Positions 18,642 to 27,873 of a stretch of 64,000 nt of DNA are shown in pieces. The stretch is from Paracoccaceae bacterium. GTDB taxonomy: Bacteria; Pseudomonadota; Alphaproteobacteria; Rhodobacterales; Rhodobacteraceae. Below the pieces are notes generated by a model. That model did not search any database, was not told the origin of the DNA, and saw nothing but the letters and a program-made list of their open reading frames with translations. The stretch lies in contig JANSXY010000002.1 in NCBI GenBank assembly GCA_024742695.1, positions 124,001 through 188,000 of the forward strand, written 5' to 3'. The translations under genes were made by a program, and so were the position numbers. The first letter of the stretch is position 1. Every line of letters starts with the position of its first letter.

Positions 18642-20309
18642 TCAGGCCTCGCGCAGCTCACGCCGCAGGATCTTGCCGGTGGCGGTCATCGGCAGGCTTT
18701 CGGCGAAGACCACAGCGCGCGGCGCGACATGCGGGCTGATCCGCTCCTTCACCCGGTCGATCAACGCCGCCTCCAGCCCCTCGCGGGTCGCGCCGTCGCG
18801 CAACACGACGAAGGCCTTGACGACCTGGCCGCGCACCGCGTCGGGCACCCCCACGGCGGCGGCCAGCGCCACGTCGGGATGGCCGACGAGGCAGTTCTCG
18901 ATCTCCGACGGGCCGATCCGGTAGCCGGCGGACGAGATGATATCGTCGTCCCGCGCGACATAGGCGAAGTAGCCGTCGCGGTCGCGCGTGCCCAGATCGC
19001 CGGTGCGCAGCCAGTCGCCGATGAACTTCTCGGCCGTCCTGTCGGGCTTGTTGAGGTATTCCAGGAACATCACCGGCGTGCCGCGTTTCACGGCGATCTC
19101 GCCCAGCTCGCCGTCCGGCGCCGGGTTTCCGGCGGCGTCGATCACCGCGACCTCCATCCCCGGCACCGCCCGGCCCATCATCCCCGGCTTCGTCGGGAAC
19201 AGGCCCTGGCCGGAGGCGATGACGAGGTTGCACTCGGTCTGGCCGTAGATCTCGTTGATCGGGCAGCCCAGCGCCTCGCGGCCCCAGTCCAGCATCTCGG
19301 TGCCCAGGCTCTCGCCCCCCGAAGCGATCGAGCGCAGGCGCAGGCCCGGCGGAACCGGCGCCTGGCGCAGCATCTTCAGCGCGGTGGGCGGCAGGAACAG
19401 GTTCTTCACCCCGTGCCGGCGCACCAGCGCCCAGGCGGCGGCGGGATCGAACTTGCGCATCCGGTGCGCGACCAGCGGCACGCCGTAGTAAAGGCAGGGC
19501 ATCGCCATGTCCATCAGCCCGCCGATCCAGGCCCAGTCCGCCGGGGTCCAGCCGCAATCGCCGGGCTGCGGTAAGAATCCGTGGCTGACCTCGATGTTCG
19601 GCAGGTGCCCGATCAGGAAGCGGTGGGCATGCAGCACGCCCTTCGGCGGGCCGGTGGTGCCGGAGGTGTAGATCAGCACCGCCGGGTCGTCGGCGCGGGT
19701 CGGCACCGGTGCGGCGATCCCCTGCCCCTGCGTGGCGGCGGCCCAGAAGTCGCGCACCGGATCGGGCGCGGGATCGGTGCAGAACACCTCGGCCAGGTCC
19801 GGCAGGTCGGGCGCCAGGGCCATCAGCTTGTCGAGGTTGTCGCCGTCGGTCACGACGATCCGCGCGGCGCTGTCGGCCAGCCGGTAGGCCAGCGCCTCGG
19901 GGCCGAAGAGCGTGAACAGCGGCAACACCACCGCGCCCAGTTTCAGCGCCGCGAAATGCGCCACGATCACCGCCGGCCCCTGCGGCAACAGCACCCCCAG
20001 CCGGTCGCCGCGCCCGAGGCCGCGGGCCCGGAACGCCGCCGCCAGCCGGTCGGAGACGTCGCGCAGCGCCGCGTAGCTCCAGGTCCGGATACTGCCGTCG
20101 CCGCGATGGTCGATCAGGGCCACGCGGTCGGGCTGGATTTCGGCCCAGCTGTCGCAACAGGCCTCGGCGATGTTGAACCGCCGCGGCACGCGCCAGCGAA
20201 ACCCGTCCAGCAGCACCGCCCAGGCCGCGCCCTCGGCCAACACCCGCCGCGCCGCCTGCGGCCCGCCGCGCGGCTCGGTGCGAAACAGCTGGTCGCGCTT
20301 CCCGGTCAT
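18642..20309 (-). CDS. Acyl-CoA synthetase (AMP-forming, acetyl/medium-chain type)
   Basis: Activates a carboxylic acid to its CoA thioester with ATP. The 555-residue protein carries the ANL-superfamily motifs in order: AMP-binding [16 protein letters not shown] near residue 225, [13 protein letters not shown] near 345, [20 protein letters not shown] near 440 with the hinge Asp, [13 protein letters not shown], and the C-terminal [11 protein letters not shown] with the catalytic Lys. The length and pattern fit acetyl-/propionyl-/medium-chain acyl-CoA synthetases; the exact acid cannot be read from sequence. The ATG at 20309 has no ribosome site, and the predicted promoter would start transcription at or next to it. 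Confidence 0.88.
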   Translation of the reverse strand: MTGKRDQLFRTEPRGGPQAARRVLAEGAAWAVLLDGFRWRVPRRFNIAEACCDSWAEIQPDRVALIDHRGDGSIRTWSYAALRDVSDRLAAAFRARGLGRGDRLGVLLPQGPAVIVAHFAALKLGAVVLPLFTLFGPEALAYRLADSAARIVVTDGDNLDKLMALAPDLPDLAEVFCTDPAPDPVRDFWAAATQGQGIAAPVPTRADDPAVLIYTSGTTGPPKGVLHAHRFLIGHLPNIEVSHGFLPQPGDCGWTPADWAWIGGLMDMAMPCLYYGVPLVAHRMRKFDPAAAWALVRRHGVKNLFLPPTALKMLRQAPVPPGLRLRSIASGGESLGTEMLDWGREALGCPINEIYGQTECNLVIASGQGLFPTKPGMMGRAVPGMEVAVIDAAGNPAPDGELGEIAVKRGTPVMFLEYLNKPDRTAEKFIGDWLRTGDLGTRDRDGYFAYVARDDDIISSAGYRIGPSEIENCLVGHPDVALAAAVGVPDAVRGQVVKAFVVLRDGATREGLEAALIDRVKERISPHVAPRAVVFAESLPMTATGKILRRELREA

Positions 20310-20317
20310 GGGCCGCG

Positions 20318-20346
20318 ACGATAGCCGCGCGCCCCGGCCCTCGCAA
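20318..20346 (-). promoter_or_regulatory. Predicted promoter of the acyl-CoA synthetase gene (leaderless)
   Basis: Minus strand TTGCGA (20346-20341), 17 bases, TATCGT (20323-20318). The expected start is 20311-20309, i.e. on the ATG at 20309. No Shine-Dalgarno sequence is present between. Confidence 0.5.
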
Positions 20347-20352
20347 CGCCGC

Positions 20353-20380
20353 TTGCACCCGGCCCGCGCCGCGTTATCCT
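20353..20380 (+). promoter_or_regulatory. Predicted promoter of moaA (leaderless)
   Basis: TTGCAC (20353-20358), 16 bases, TATCCT (20375-20380). Transcription would begin about 20387, which is the A of the moaA ATG. It is back-to-back with the acyl-CoA synthetase promoter in a 77-bp gap. Confidence 0.5.
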
Positions 20381-20386
20381 GCACGG

Positions 20387-21391
20387 ATGATGAAGCTTAT
20401 CGATCCCTTCGCGCGCCCGATTTCCTACCTGCGGGTCTCGGTCACCGACCGCTGCGATTTCCGCTGCACCTACTGCATGGCCGAGCACATGCAGTTCCTG
20501 CCGAAGAAGGAACTGCTGACGCTGGAAGAGCTGGACAGGCTGTGTTCGGCCTTCGTGGGCATGGGGGTGGAAAAGCTGCGGATCACCGGCGGCGAACCGC
20601 TGGTGCGGCGTGACATCATGACGTTCTTCCGCGCGATGGCCCGGCATCTCGACTCGGGCGCGCTGAAGGAGCTGACGCTGACGACGAACGGCAGCCAGCT
20701 GGCGCGCTTCGCGGCCGATCTCGCCGCGATCGGGGTCAGGCGGGTCAACGTATCGCTCGACACGCTGGATGCCGAGAAATTCGCCCGCATCACCCGCTGG
20801 GGCCGGCTGCCGCAGGTGCTCGATGGCATCCGCGCGGCGCAGCAGGCCGGTCTGCGCGTCAAGATCAACGCCGTCGCGCTCAAGGGCTTCAACGAGGACG
20901 AGTTGTTCGGCCTCGTCGACTGGTGCGGGGCCGAGGGCCACGACCTGACCTTCATCGAGGTCATGCCGATGGGCGATCTGGGCGAGGAAAACCGGCTGGA
21001 CCAGTACTGGGCTCTGAGCGACCTGCGCGCGCGGCTGGCCGAACGGTTCACGCTGATCGACCTGGCCGAACGCACCGGCGGGCCGGCGCGCTACGTGCGG
21101 CTGGAGGAAACCGGCCAGAAGATCGGCTTCATCACGCCGCTGACCCACAATTTCTGCGAAAGCTGCAACCGCGTGCGGCTGACCTGCACGGGCGAGCTTT
21201 ACATGTGCCTGGGGCAGGAGGACATGGCCGACCTGCGCGCGCCGCTGCGCGCCCATCCCGGCGAAGACGCGCCGGTGGAACAGGCGATCCGCGCCGCCAT
21301 CGCGCGCAAGCCCAAGGGGCATGATTTCGACTATTCGCGCCAGCGCGTCGCGGGACAGGTCAGCCGGCACATGAGCCATACCGGCGGCTGA
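20387..21391 (+). CDS. moaA: GTP 3',8-cyclase (molybdenum cofactor biosynthesis)
   Basis: Radical-SAM enzyme that starts molybdopterin synthesis from GTP. The 334-residue protein has the N-terminal SAM cluster motif Cys23-x3-Cys27-x2-Cys30 (CDFRCTYC) and the second, substrate-binding cluster Cys257-x2-Cys260-x13-Cys274 ([11 protein letters not shown]...C). [14 protein letters not shown] follows near residue 65-78. The C-terminus ends in the conserved GG dipeptide. Two ATGs are in tandem; no ribosome site precedes them and the predicted promoter makes the mRNA leaderless. A DUF1810 gene follows after one base. Confidence 0.97.
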   Translation: MMKLIDPFARPISYLRVSVTDRCDFRCTYCMAEHMQFLPKKELLTLEELDRLCSAFVGMGVEKLRITGGEPLVRRDIMTFFRAMARHLDSGALKELTLTTNGSQLARFAADLAAIGVRRVNVSLDTLDAEKFARITRWGRLPQVLDGIRAAQQAGLRVKINAVALKGFNEDELFGLVDWCGAEGHDLTFIEVMPMGDLGEENRLDQYWALSDLRARLAERFTLIDLAERTGGPARYVRLEETGQKIGFITPLTHNFCESCNRVRLTCTGELYMCLGQEDMADLRAPLRAHPGEDAPVEQAIRAAIARKPKGHDFDYSRQRVAGQVSRHMSHTGG

Positions 21392-21392
21392 G

Positions 21393-21818
21393 ATGGCCGC
21401 GGATCTGGACAGGTTCCTGTCCGCGCAGGACGGCACGTTCCAGATCGCGCTGGAAGAGCTGCGGGCGGGGTGCAAGCAAAGCCACTGGATGTGGTTCATC
21501 CTTCCGCAGTTGCGCGGCCTTGGCCGGTCCGGAATGTCGCACCGCTACGGCATCGCCGATCTCGACGAGGCGCGCGCCTACCTCGCCCATCCGGTGCTGG
21601 GCCCGCGGCTGGCCGACTGCGCGCGGGCGCTGCTGTCGCATGACGGAGTGTCGGCCGAAGAGATCATGGGCCCGGTCGATGCGGGCAAGCTGCGCTCCTC
21701 GGCCACGCTGTTCGCCGAAGCCGGGCGCGGCAGCACCGCCGGGCAACTGATGGAGGCGCTGCTGGCCCGGTACTTCGCGGGCCGGCCCTGCGACCGCACC
21801 CTAGCGATGCTGGGCTGA
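21393..21818 (+). CDS. DUF1810 family protein
   Basis: 141-residue protein with the strongly conserved family signature KQSHWMWFILPQLRGLGRS near residues 26-45, followed by YGIADLDEARAYLAHPVLGPRL. Its biochemical function is unknown to me. The gene starts one base after the moaA stop (TGAGATG), so it is almost certainly translated from the moaA transcript. It contains no signal peptide and should be cytoplasmic. Confidence 0.86.
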   Translation: MAADLDRFLSAQDGTFQIALEELRAGCKQSHWMWFILPQLRGLGRSGMSHRYGIADLDEARAYLAHPVLGPRLADCARALLSHDGVSAEEIMGPVDAGKLRSSATLFAEAGRGSTAGQLMEALLARYFAGRPCDRTLAMLG

Positions 21819-21911
21819 GCCCGCCGGACGATCCGTCGCGCCCGGCGGCCTTTACACAGCCGGTGCCCGGCGGCATCCTGAACGCCGTGTAACGAGTGTG
21901 AGGGTAAGCGC

Positions 21912-22712
21912 ATGGCGCGTTCGGAACATCCGCGGGTCCGCCGGCTGATCGGCGTGGCGGCCTGTCTTGTTGTCCTGGCCGGGCCGGTGGCGGCCCAGGA
22001 CACCGGCGGTTTCATCGGCCGCGCGACGGTCGGGATCGTCACGGTGCCGGACTACGAGGGCGCCGAGGATCGGCAGACCTTTCCGCTGCTGTCGTTGCGC
22101 TACCAGCCCGGCGAGCGCTGGATCGAGTTCGAGGGCACCACGCTGCGCGCCAACCTGCTGGCCTCCGGCCGGCTGTCCGCCGGGCCGGTGCTGCGCTACC
22201 GCTTCGGCCGCGACGATGGCGTTTCCGACAGCGCCGTCGCCGCCCTGCCCGAGATCGACGCGGGCGCGGAGCTTGGCGTCTTCCTCCGCACCACGCTCGA
22301 CATGGGCACGATGCCCGTCGACCTGTCGGCCGAGATCCTGGCCGATGTCTCGGGTGTGCATGACAGCTGGTCCGCCAGCCTCGGCGCCGGCCACACGACC
22401 TTCGTGGGCGAGCGGTGGCGGATCACCGCCGGGGCCGGGATCGACGTGATCGGCGACGGCTACGCCGAAACCCGCTATGGCGTCACCGCCGCCGGCGCGG
22501 CGGCAAGCGGCCTGCCCGCCTACCGGCCGGACGGCGGGCTGGCCGCCGCCGGGCTGACCCTGAACCTGGGCTACAGCATTGGCCCCGGGTCGGAGATCAC
22601 CGGCCTTCTGGTCTGGCGCCGGCTTCTGGGTGACGCGGCCGACAGCCCGATCACCGAACGCGGCAGCGCCGATCAGCTTCTGGTCGGGCTGGGCTACACC
22701 TGGCTGTTCTGA
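21912..22712 (+). CDS. MipA/OmpV family outer-membrane protein
   Basis: 266-residue protein with a signal peptide (hydrophobic LIGVAACLVVLAGPVAAQ, cleavage after about residue 29) and a series of alternating amphipathic beta-strands. The family signature is seen as VGIVTVPDYEGAED near the mature N-terminus, and the protein ends in a Phe (GLGYTWLF), the usual recognition signal for outer-membrane barrel assembly. MipA/OmpV proteins form small barrels, some tied to murein hydrolase scaffolds. GAGG lies 8 bases before ATG. It appears monocistronic. Confidence 0.87.
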   Translation: MARSEHPRVRRLIGVAACLVVLAGPVAAQDTGGFIGRATVGIVTVPDYEGAEDRQTFPLLSLRYQPGERWIEFEGTTLRANLLASGRLSAGPVLRYRFGRDDGVSDSAVAALPEIDAGAELGVFLRTTLDMGTMPVDLSAEILADVSGVHDSWSASLGAGHTTFVGERWRITAGAGIDVIGDGYAETRYGVTAAGAAASGLPAYRPDGGLAAAGLTLNLGYSIGPGSEITGLLVWRRLLGDAADSPITERGSADQLLVGLGYTWLF

Positions 22713-22727
22713 CCGGGGCGCCCGGCC

Positions 22728-23894
22728 TCAGGCCGCCGGCATCCGGCTTTCCACCATCCCGGCATACCAGGACGAGCCGAAGGGAATCACGTTGTCGTCG
22801 AAATTGTAGGCCGGGTGATGCACCATCGCGGTATCGCCGTTGCCGACGAAGATGTAGGCGCCGGGCCGCGCGTTCAGCATGAAGCTGAAATCCTCCGCCC
22901 CCATCAGCGGCGCGATGTCGGTCTTGACCTTGCCCGACACCGCCTGCGCGACCTCGGCGGCATAGCCGGTGTGTTCGGGCGGGTTCTCCGTCACCGGGTA
23001 GCCGCGGTGATAGTCCACCTGCGCCGTGGCGCCGAAGGCCCGCGCGGTGGCCTCGGCGATCTCGCCGATCCGGGTCTCGACCAGGTCCTGCACCTCCGGG
23101 TCCATCGTGCGCACCGTGCCCTTCAGAAGCACGGTCTGCGGAATCACGTTGTGGGCCTCGCTTTCGGTGCGGAAGGTGCAGACCGACACGACGACCTGCT
23201 TGAGCGGATCGACGGTGCGCGAGGCGATGGATTGCAGCGCGATCACGATATGCGAGGCGACCAGCGTGGTGTCGATCGAGTCGTGCGGCTTGGCGGCATG
23301 GCCGCCCTTGCCGGTCACGACGATCTCGAACTGGTCGGCGGCGGCCATCATCGGCCCGGTGCGGATCGCGAAATCGCCCACCGGGATGCCGGGCATGTTG
23401 TGCATGCCATAGACCTCCTGGATGCCCCAACGCTCCATCATCCCGTCGTCGACCATCTCCTTGCCGCCGCCGCCGCCCTCTTCGGCGGGCTGGAAGATCA
23501 CCACCGCGGTGCCGTTGAAATTCCGCGTCTCGGCGAGGTATTTCGCCGCGCCCAGCAGCATCGCGGTATGGCCGTCATGGCCGCAGGCATGCATCTTGCC
23601 CGGCGTCTTCGAGGCATAGTCCAGCCCCGTCGCCTCGTTGATCGGCAGCGCGTCCATGTCGGCGCGCAACCCGATCACCCGGCCGCCGGTATCGGTCTTG
23701 CCGCGGATCACGCCGACGACGCCGGTGCGGCCGATGCCTTCCACCACCTCGTCGCAGCCGAAGGATTTCAGAAGCTCCGCGACCTTGCCGGCGGTGCGGT
23801 GCACGTCGAACTGCAGCTCCGGATGCTCGTGGAAATCCCGGCGCCAGGCGGTGATCTCGGGCAGCAGTTCGGCAAATCGGTTCTTGACGGGCAT
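22728..23894 (-). CDS. M20-family amidohydrolase (hippurate hydrolase/IAA-amino-acid hydrolase type)
   Basis: 388-residue metallo-aminoacylase. The N-terminal WRRDFHEHPELQFDVHRTA is typical of the amidohydrolase branch. Metal ligands appear in MHACGHDGHTAML (Cys104, His106) near residue 101-113 and the catalytic/metal Glu pair in QPAEEGGGGGKEM near 137. GMHNMPGIPVG and GAEDFSFML complete the pattern. These enzymes cleave N-acyl or aryl amides of amino acids. It is the third gene of an argE-like/FAD oxidase/M20 set transcribed away from the peptide importer. The exact substrate is unknown. Confidence 0.9.
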   Translation of the reverse strand: MPVKNRFAELLPEITAWRRDFHEHPELQFDVHRTAGKVAELLKSFGCDEVVEGIGRTGVVGVIRGKTDTGGRVIGLRADMDALPINEATGLDYASKTPGKMHACGHDGHTAMLLGAAKYLAETRNFNGTAVVIFQPAEEGGGGGKEMVDDGMMERWGIQEVYGMHNMPGIPVGDFAIRTGPMMAAADQFEIVVTGKGGHAAKPHDSIDTTLVASHIVIALQSIASRTVDPLKQVVVSVCTFRTESEAHNVIPQTVLLKGTVRTMDPEVQDLVETRIGEIAEATARAFGATAQVDYHRGYPVTENPPEHTGYAAEVAQAVSGKVKTDIAPLMGAEDFSFMLNARPGAYIFVGNGDTAMVHHPAYNFDDNVIPFGSSWYAGMVESRMPAA

Positions 23895-23966
23895 CGGTGG
23901 TCCTCTCGTTCGGTCCGGTCGCGTGGCGGCCCCAACCTTCCGCAAAGCCGGGCCCTTCGCAAGGGT

Positions 23967-25313
23967 TCAGAGCGCGGGGCCAAGGTCCATCGGCGTGCCG
24001 TCGAAGAACCGCCCGTAGCGGAACCGCGACAGGTCGTGGCCCGGCGCGTTGCCCATCACGAGGTCGGCCATCACCCGGCCCACGCCCGGCCCGATGCCGA
24101 AACCATGGCCCGACAGGCCGGTGGCCAGGAACAGGCCCGGCAGCGGGCTTTCGTCCAGCACCGGCACGGTGTCGGGCATCACGTCGATCATCCCCGCCCA
24201 GGCGCGGGCCAGCTGCGGCCGGCCCAGCGCGGGGAAGGCGCGGGCGAAATCCTCCTGCACGCGGGACAGGAAGGCCATGTTCGGCGCGGGGTCCAGCATC
24301 CGGCACGCCTCGAACGGGCCGGGCCTGTCCGCGTCCCAGCGCCGCGGCGTCGTCCAGGCGTCGGGATAGCCCGCCGGCGCGGCGGCACGAAACCGGGTGG
24401 ATCGCAGATCGCGCCGCAGTTGCGGCAGGTAGTGGCGCAGTCCGCGCACCGCGTCCGGCCCGATCCAGAAATCATGCGCGCCGCCGGGGGCGAGCGTGTA
24501 GCCGCCGTCCGCCCGTCGCCGGAAGGCGAAGCGCCCGTCCGCCGCGCCGCCCGCGAAAACCTCGGGCAGCGGCACCGTCGCGGCGACACTGGCGCGCACC
24601 GACAGTTGCGGCAGCGCCACCCCGTGTGCGCGCGCGAACAGGGCCGACCACGCGCCGCCGGCCAGCACGACACGCGCGCAGGCCACGCGCCCGGCCTCGG
24701 TCACCACGCCCGTCACCCGGCCCGCGGCGATGTCGAGCGCGCGCACCGCGCAGCCCTCGCGCCGGACCACCCCGGCCCCGGCGGCCATCGCCGCCAGCGC
24801 GGGCAGCGCCACGAAGGGTTCGCCGCGCGCGTCCGACGCGGTCCACAGCGCGCCGGGCCAGCCGCCCTCGATCGGCAGCATCGCCCGCATCTCGGCCCGG
24901 GTCAGCAGCCGGGTATCGACGCCATTCGCCCGCGCATGCGGCAGCCAGGCGGCGTAGTCTTCCAGATCGTCGGCCCCGTCGGCAAGGTACAGCACCCCGG
25001 TCTGGCGAAAGCCCAGCGCCTCGGCCCCCAGCCGCTGCGCGAAGCTTTTCCAGTGCCCCAGCGCCTCGACCATGATCGGCAGTTCGGCCGGGTCGCGGCC
25101 CTGCTGGCGAATCCAGCCCCAGTTGCGGCCCGATTGCTCGCCCGCGATCCGGCCCTTTTCGCACACCAGCACGCGCTGGCCGCGTTCGGCAAGGAAATGC
25201 GCGGTCATCACCCCGGCGATGCCGCCGCCGATCACGGCGACGTCGACGGCCTCGGGCAGCGGGCCGGTGAAGGCGGGTGGCGTGGCGAGGCCGATGGGGA
25301 TGGAGGTTTGCAT
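23967..25313 (-). CDS. FAD-dependent amino-acid/amine oxidoreductase (DadA/PuuB-like)
   Basis: 448-residue flavoprotein of the D-amino-acid dehydrogenase/gamma-glutamylputrescine oxidase family. The FAD dinucleotide fold is VAVIGGGIAGVMTAHFLAE near residues 26-45, followed by the family string GEQSGRNWGWIRQQGRDPAE near 58-77. The C-terminal FAD-contact motif is ATGLSGHGFGIGPGVG near 408-423. It probably oxidises an amino group to an imine. I chose ATG 25313; a GTG at 25352 would add 13 residues but lies at a perfect hairpin. Neighbours suggest a role after peptide or N-acyl amino-acid hydrolysis. Confidence 0.87.
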   Translation of the reverse strand: MQTSIPIGLATPPAFTGPLPEAVDVAVIGGGIAGVMTAHFLAERGQRVLVCEKGRIAGEQSGRNWGWIRQQGRDPAELPIMVEALGHWKSFAQRLGAEALGFRQTGVLYLADGADDLEDYAAWLPHARANGVDTRLLTRAEMRAMLPIEGGWPGALWTASDARGEPFVALPALAAMAAGAGVVRREGCAVRALDIAAGRVTGVVTEAGRVACARVVLAGGAWSALFARAHGVALPQLSVRASVAATVPLPEVFAGGAADGRFAFRRRADGGYTLAPGGAHDFWIGPDAVRGLRHYLPQLRRDLRSTRFRAAAPAGYPDAWTTPRRWDADRPGPFEACRMLDPAPNMAFLSRVQEDFARAFPALGRPQLARAWAGMIDVMPDTVPVLDESPLPGLFLATGLSGHGFGIGPGVGRVMADLVMGNAPGHDLSRFRYGRFFDGTPMDLGPAL

Positions 25314-25349
25314 GGTCACGTCAGACAGCCTGATGAAGGGCGGCTGATG

Positions 25350-25433
25350 CACGGGCGGGCGCCCGCCCGTGGTGGGCGCGGAACGCGCCCGCCTGGGGGG
25401 CGGGCGGGCGCGTGCCCGTGCTTGCGCACGGGC
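25350..25433. repeat. Three consecutive GC hairpins
   Basis: CACGGGCGGGC (25350-25360) and its complement form a gapless 22-bp palindrome to 25371. GGGCGCG (25374-25380) pairs with CGCGCCC (25384-25390). GCCCGTGC (25414-25421) pairs with GCACGGGC (25426-25433). They fill the 171-bp gap between the ArgE-like and FAD oxidase genes. No T-run is present; REP-like or mRNA-stabilising structures are the likely reading. Confidence 0.55.
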
Positions 25434-25484
25434 GGGGCCACACGCCGTCGTCCGGGACGCGCCAATCCCTCAGGCGGTTTCCTC

Positions 25485-26648
25485 TCACCCCGCAAGCTCC
25501 GCCAGCAGCCGTTCCATGAAGGCCTGCCCCGCCGCGAACTCGGCCAGGGTGATGTATTCGTCGGGTTGATGCGCCTGCGCGATGTCGCCCGGCCCGCAGA
25601 CCACGGTGGAATAGCCCGCGGCCTGGAAATGGCTCGCCTCGGTGCCGTAGCTCACCACGTGGCTGCCGTTGTCGCCGGTCAGCCGCCGCGCCAGCGCCTC
25701 GGCCGCGCCATCGGTTTCCGGCACGAAGGTGGGCAAGGTGAAATAGCGGTCGAGCAGGATGTCGGCCTCGGGCCGGATCGCCCGGATCTCGGCGCGCTTG
25801 GCCGCGACCACGGCCTCGAACCGCGCCACCCACTCGTCCAGCGTCTCGCCCGGCACGACGCGGAAATCGAGGCCGAAGCGGCAGTCGGCGGCGGTGATGT
25901 TGTGCGCCGTTCCGCCCGCGATGGTGCCGACATGCACCGTGGTCCAGGGCGGATCGAAGACCGCGGCCAGCGGCCCCGGCGCCTTCGCGCGGTTCTCGGC
26001 GTTCATCCGGTTCGCCCAGTCGATCAGCGGCGCCGCGGCCATGATCGCGTTGACGCCGCGGTCGAGGATCGAGGAATGCACCTCGTAGCCCTTCACATGC
26101 ACCTTGAAGGCGGTCCCGCCCTTGTGGCCGGTGACCGCCTGCATCGTCGTCGGCTCGCCCACCACGACCGCCGCCGCGCGCGGCAAGCGTTCGGCCATCT
26201 CGGCCACCATCGCCACGCAGCCGGTGCAGCCCACTTCCTCGTCATAGGACATCGCCAGTTGCAGCGGCCGGGCCAGCGGCCGGCGCGCGGCCTCGACCAG
26301 CGCCCAGATCGCCAGCGCGTCGAACCCCTTCATGTCGACGCAGCCACGCCCGTAAAGCCGGCCGTCGCGTTCTTTCACCGTCCAGGGATCGGTCGTCCAG
26401 GCCTGCCCGTCGACCGGCACGACATCGGTATGGCCCGACAGGACCACGCCGCCCTGCACCTCCGGCCCGGTCCAGGCGTAGAGGCTGGCCTTGTCGCCCG
26501 CCGGGCTCGGCACCCGGCGGCTTTCGATGCCGTGGCCGGCGAGATAGCCCTCCAGCCAGTCGATCAGCGGCAGGTTGGTGTCGCGGCTGACGGTGGGAAA
26601 GGCCACCAGCCGATCGAGGATCTCGCGTGCCGAAAGCTGCGTTGCCAT
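25485..26648 (-). CDS. argE: Acetylornithine deacetylase-like M20 peptidase
   Basis: 387-residue di-zinc deacylase that removes N-acyl groups from amino acids, classically N-acetylornithine. Motifs: VVLSGHTDVVPVDGQAW near residues 67-83 with the first metal His, GRGCVDMKGFDA near 100-111 with the bridging Asp, YDEEVGCTG near 132-140 with the catalytic and metal Glu, and a metal His near the C-terminus in AQAHQPDEYI. It is distant from other arginine genes and heads a catabolic-looking set, so its true substrate may be another N-acyl amino acid. GGAAGGAA precedes the ATG. Confidence 0.87.
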   Translation of the reverse strand: MATQLSAREILDRLVAFPTVSRDTNLPLIDWLEGYLAGHGIESRRVPSPAGDKASLYAWTGPEVQGGVVLSGHTDVVPVDGQAWTTDPWTVKERDGRLYGRGCVDMKGFDALAIWALVEAARRPLARPLQLAMSYDEEVGCTGCVAMVAEMAERLPRAAAVVVGEPTTMQAVTGHKGGTAFKVHVKGYEVHSSILDRGVNAIMAAAPLIDWANRMNAENRAKAPGPLAAVFDPPWTTVHVGTIAGGTAHNITAADCRFGLDFRVVPGETLDEWVARFEAVVAAKRAEIRAIRPEADILLDRYFTLPTFVPETDGAAEALARRLTGDNGSHVVSYGTEASHFQAAGYSTVVCGPGDIAQAHQPDEYITLAEFAAGQAFMERLLAELAG

Positions 26649-26775
26649 GCCAAGTTCCTTCCTGCCCGGCGCCGCGCCGATGCCCCCGCGCCGCACCCAA
26701 GCCTTGCGCCCTGCCCAACTTGCGGTCAAGCGCCGGCGTGCCGCGCGACGTGGCGGCACGGGCGGGAGAAGGCGC

Positions 26776-26803
26776 TTGCCGGGTCCGGAAAAATCTCTAA
26801 CAC
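26776..26803 (+). promoter_or_regulatory. Possible promoter of the peptide ABC operon
   Basis: TTGCCG (26776-26781), 16 bases, TAACAC (26798-26803). A start near 26810 would leave a 59-base leader to the ATG at 26869. The -10 is a poor match. Confidence 0.3.
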
Positions 26804-26868
26804 TTCCGTGAAATGCCGTGGCGCAGATCGCGGAACAACAACAAGAACGCACCGACTGGGGGTTCCAT

Positions 26869-27873
26869 ATGCCCGATGGGGCGCAGCCCGTCCTCGCCGT
26901 AGAAGGGCTTCAGACCGTGTTCCGCACACGTGGCGGCGCGGTTCATGCCGTGAATTCGGTCAGCTTCGATCTGAAGCCCGGCGAGTTGCTGGGCGTGGTC
27001 GGCGAATCCGGCTCCGGCAAGTCGGTGACGATGATGTCGCTGCTGGGCCTGCTGCCCTCGCCCCCCGCCCAGATCCGCGGCGGCAAGGTGATGTTCGAGG
27101 GCCGCGACCTGCTGTCGAGCGGCGAGGAGCACCTGCGCAGCGTGCGCGGCGCGAAGGTCGGCTTCATCTTTCAGGATCCGATGACCTCGCTCAACCCGGT
27201 GTTCACCGTTGGGTTCCAGCTGGCGGAACCGCTCAGGAAGCACCTGGGCATGAGCAAGGCCGCCGCGCGGCGGCGGGCGGCGGAGCTGCTGGACCTCGTG
27301 GGCATTCCCGATGCAACGCGGCGGCTGGGCGACTATCCGCACCAGTTCTCCGGCGGGATGCGGCAGCGGGTGATGATCGCGATCGCGCTGGCCTGCGACC
27401 CGAAGGTGCTGATCGCCGACGAGCCGACAACGGCGCTCGACGTCACGATCCAGGCGCAGATCCTCGAACTGGTGAAGGATCTGCGGCAGAAGCTGGGCAT
27501 GGCGATCGTCTGGATCACCCACGACCTGGGCGTGATCGCCGGGATCGCCGACCGGGTGATGGTGATGTACGGCGGCCAGATCGTGGAACACGGGCCGGTG
27601 GCGGAACTGTTCGCCCACCCCCGCCATCCCTATACCCGCGCGCTTCTCAGGACCGTGCCCAGCGTGCGGGGCACGCGCGAGCCGAAGCTGAACGTGATCG
27701 AGGGCCAGCCGCCGATCCTGATGGCCGAACCGGCGGCCTGCCCGTTCCGCGGCCGCTGCCGGCACGCCTTCGACCGCTGCGCGCGGGAAAACCCGGCGCG
27801 CTACCCGGTCGGGCCCGGCCATGACGCGGCCTGTTTCTGGGACTACGACAAAGGGGGGCCGCGCGATGCCTGA
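26869..27873 (+). CDS. dppD: Peptide ABC importer, ATPase 1 (DppD-type)
   Basis: One of two ATPases energising a Dpp/Opp-type importer. With ATG 26869 the protein is 334 residues. Walker A is GESGSGKS near residue 44-51, signature FSGGMRQR near 160, Walker [12 protein letters not shown] near 179 and the switch His in ITHDLGVIA. The C-terminal oligopeptide-type region has four Cys (PFRGRC, DRC and neighbours), matching the [4Fe-4S] site seen in some Dpp/Opp ATPases. An upstream GTG at 26818 is possible, but only the ATG has a G-rich ribosome site (GGGGG, 7 bases). It overlaps the second ATPase gene. Confidence 0.92.
   Translation: MPDGAQPVLAVEGLQTVFRTRGGAVHAVNSVSFDLKPGELLGVVGESGSGKSVTMMSLLGLLPSPPAQIRGGKVMFEGRDLLSSGEEHLRSVRGAKVGFIFQDPMTSLNPVFTVGFQLAEPLRKHLGMSKAAARRRAAELLDLVGIPDATRRLGDYPHQFSGGMRQRVMIAIALACDPKVLIADEPTTALDVTIQAQILELVKDLRQKLGMAIVWITHDLGVIAGIADRVMVMYGGQIVEHGPVAELFAHPRHPYTRALLRTVPSVRGTREPKLNVIEGQPPILMAEPAACPFRGRCRHAFDRCARENPARYPVGPGHDAACFWDYDKGGPRDA

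Noticed and set aside
22815-27824. A 1669-codon open frame on the plus strand
   Set aside because: It is antisense to the M20, FAD oxidase and ArgE-like genes and then out of frame through the ABC ATPase gene. It has no recognisable motif and arises because high GC makes stop codons rare in the frame opposite real codons.
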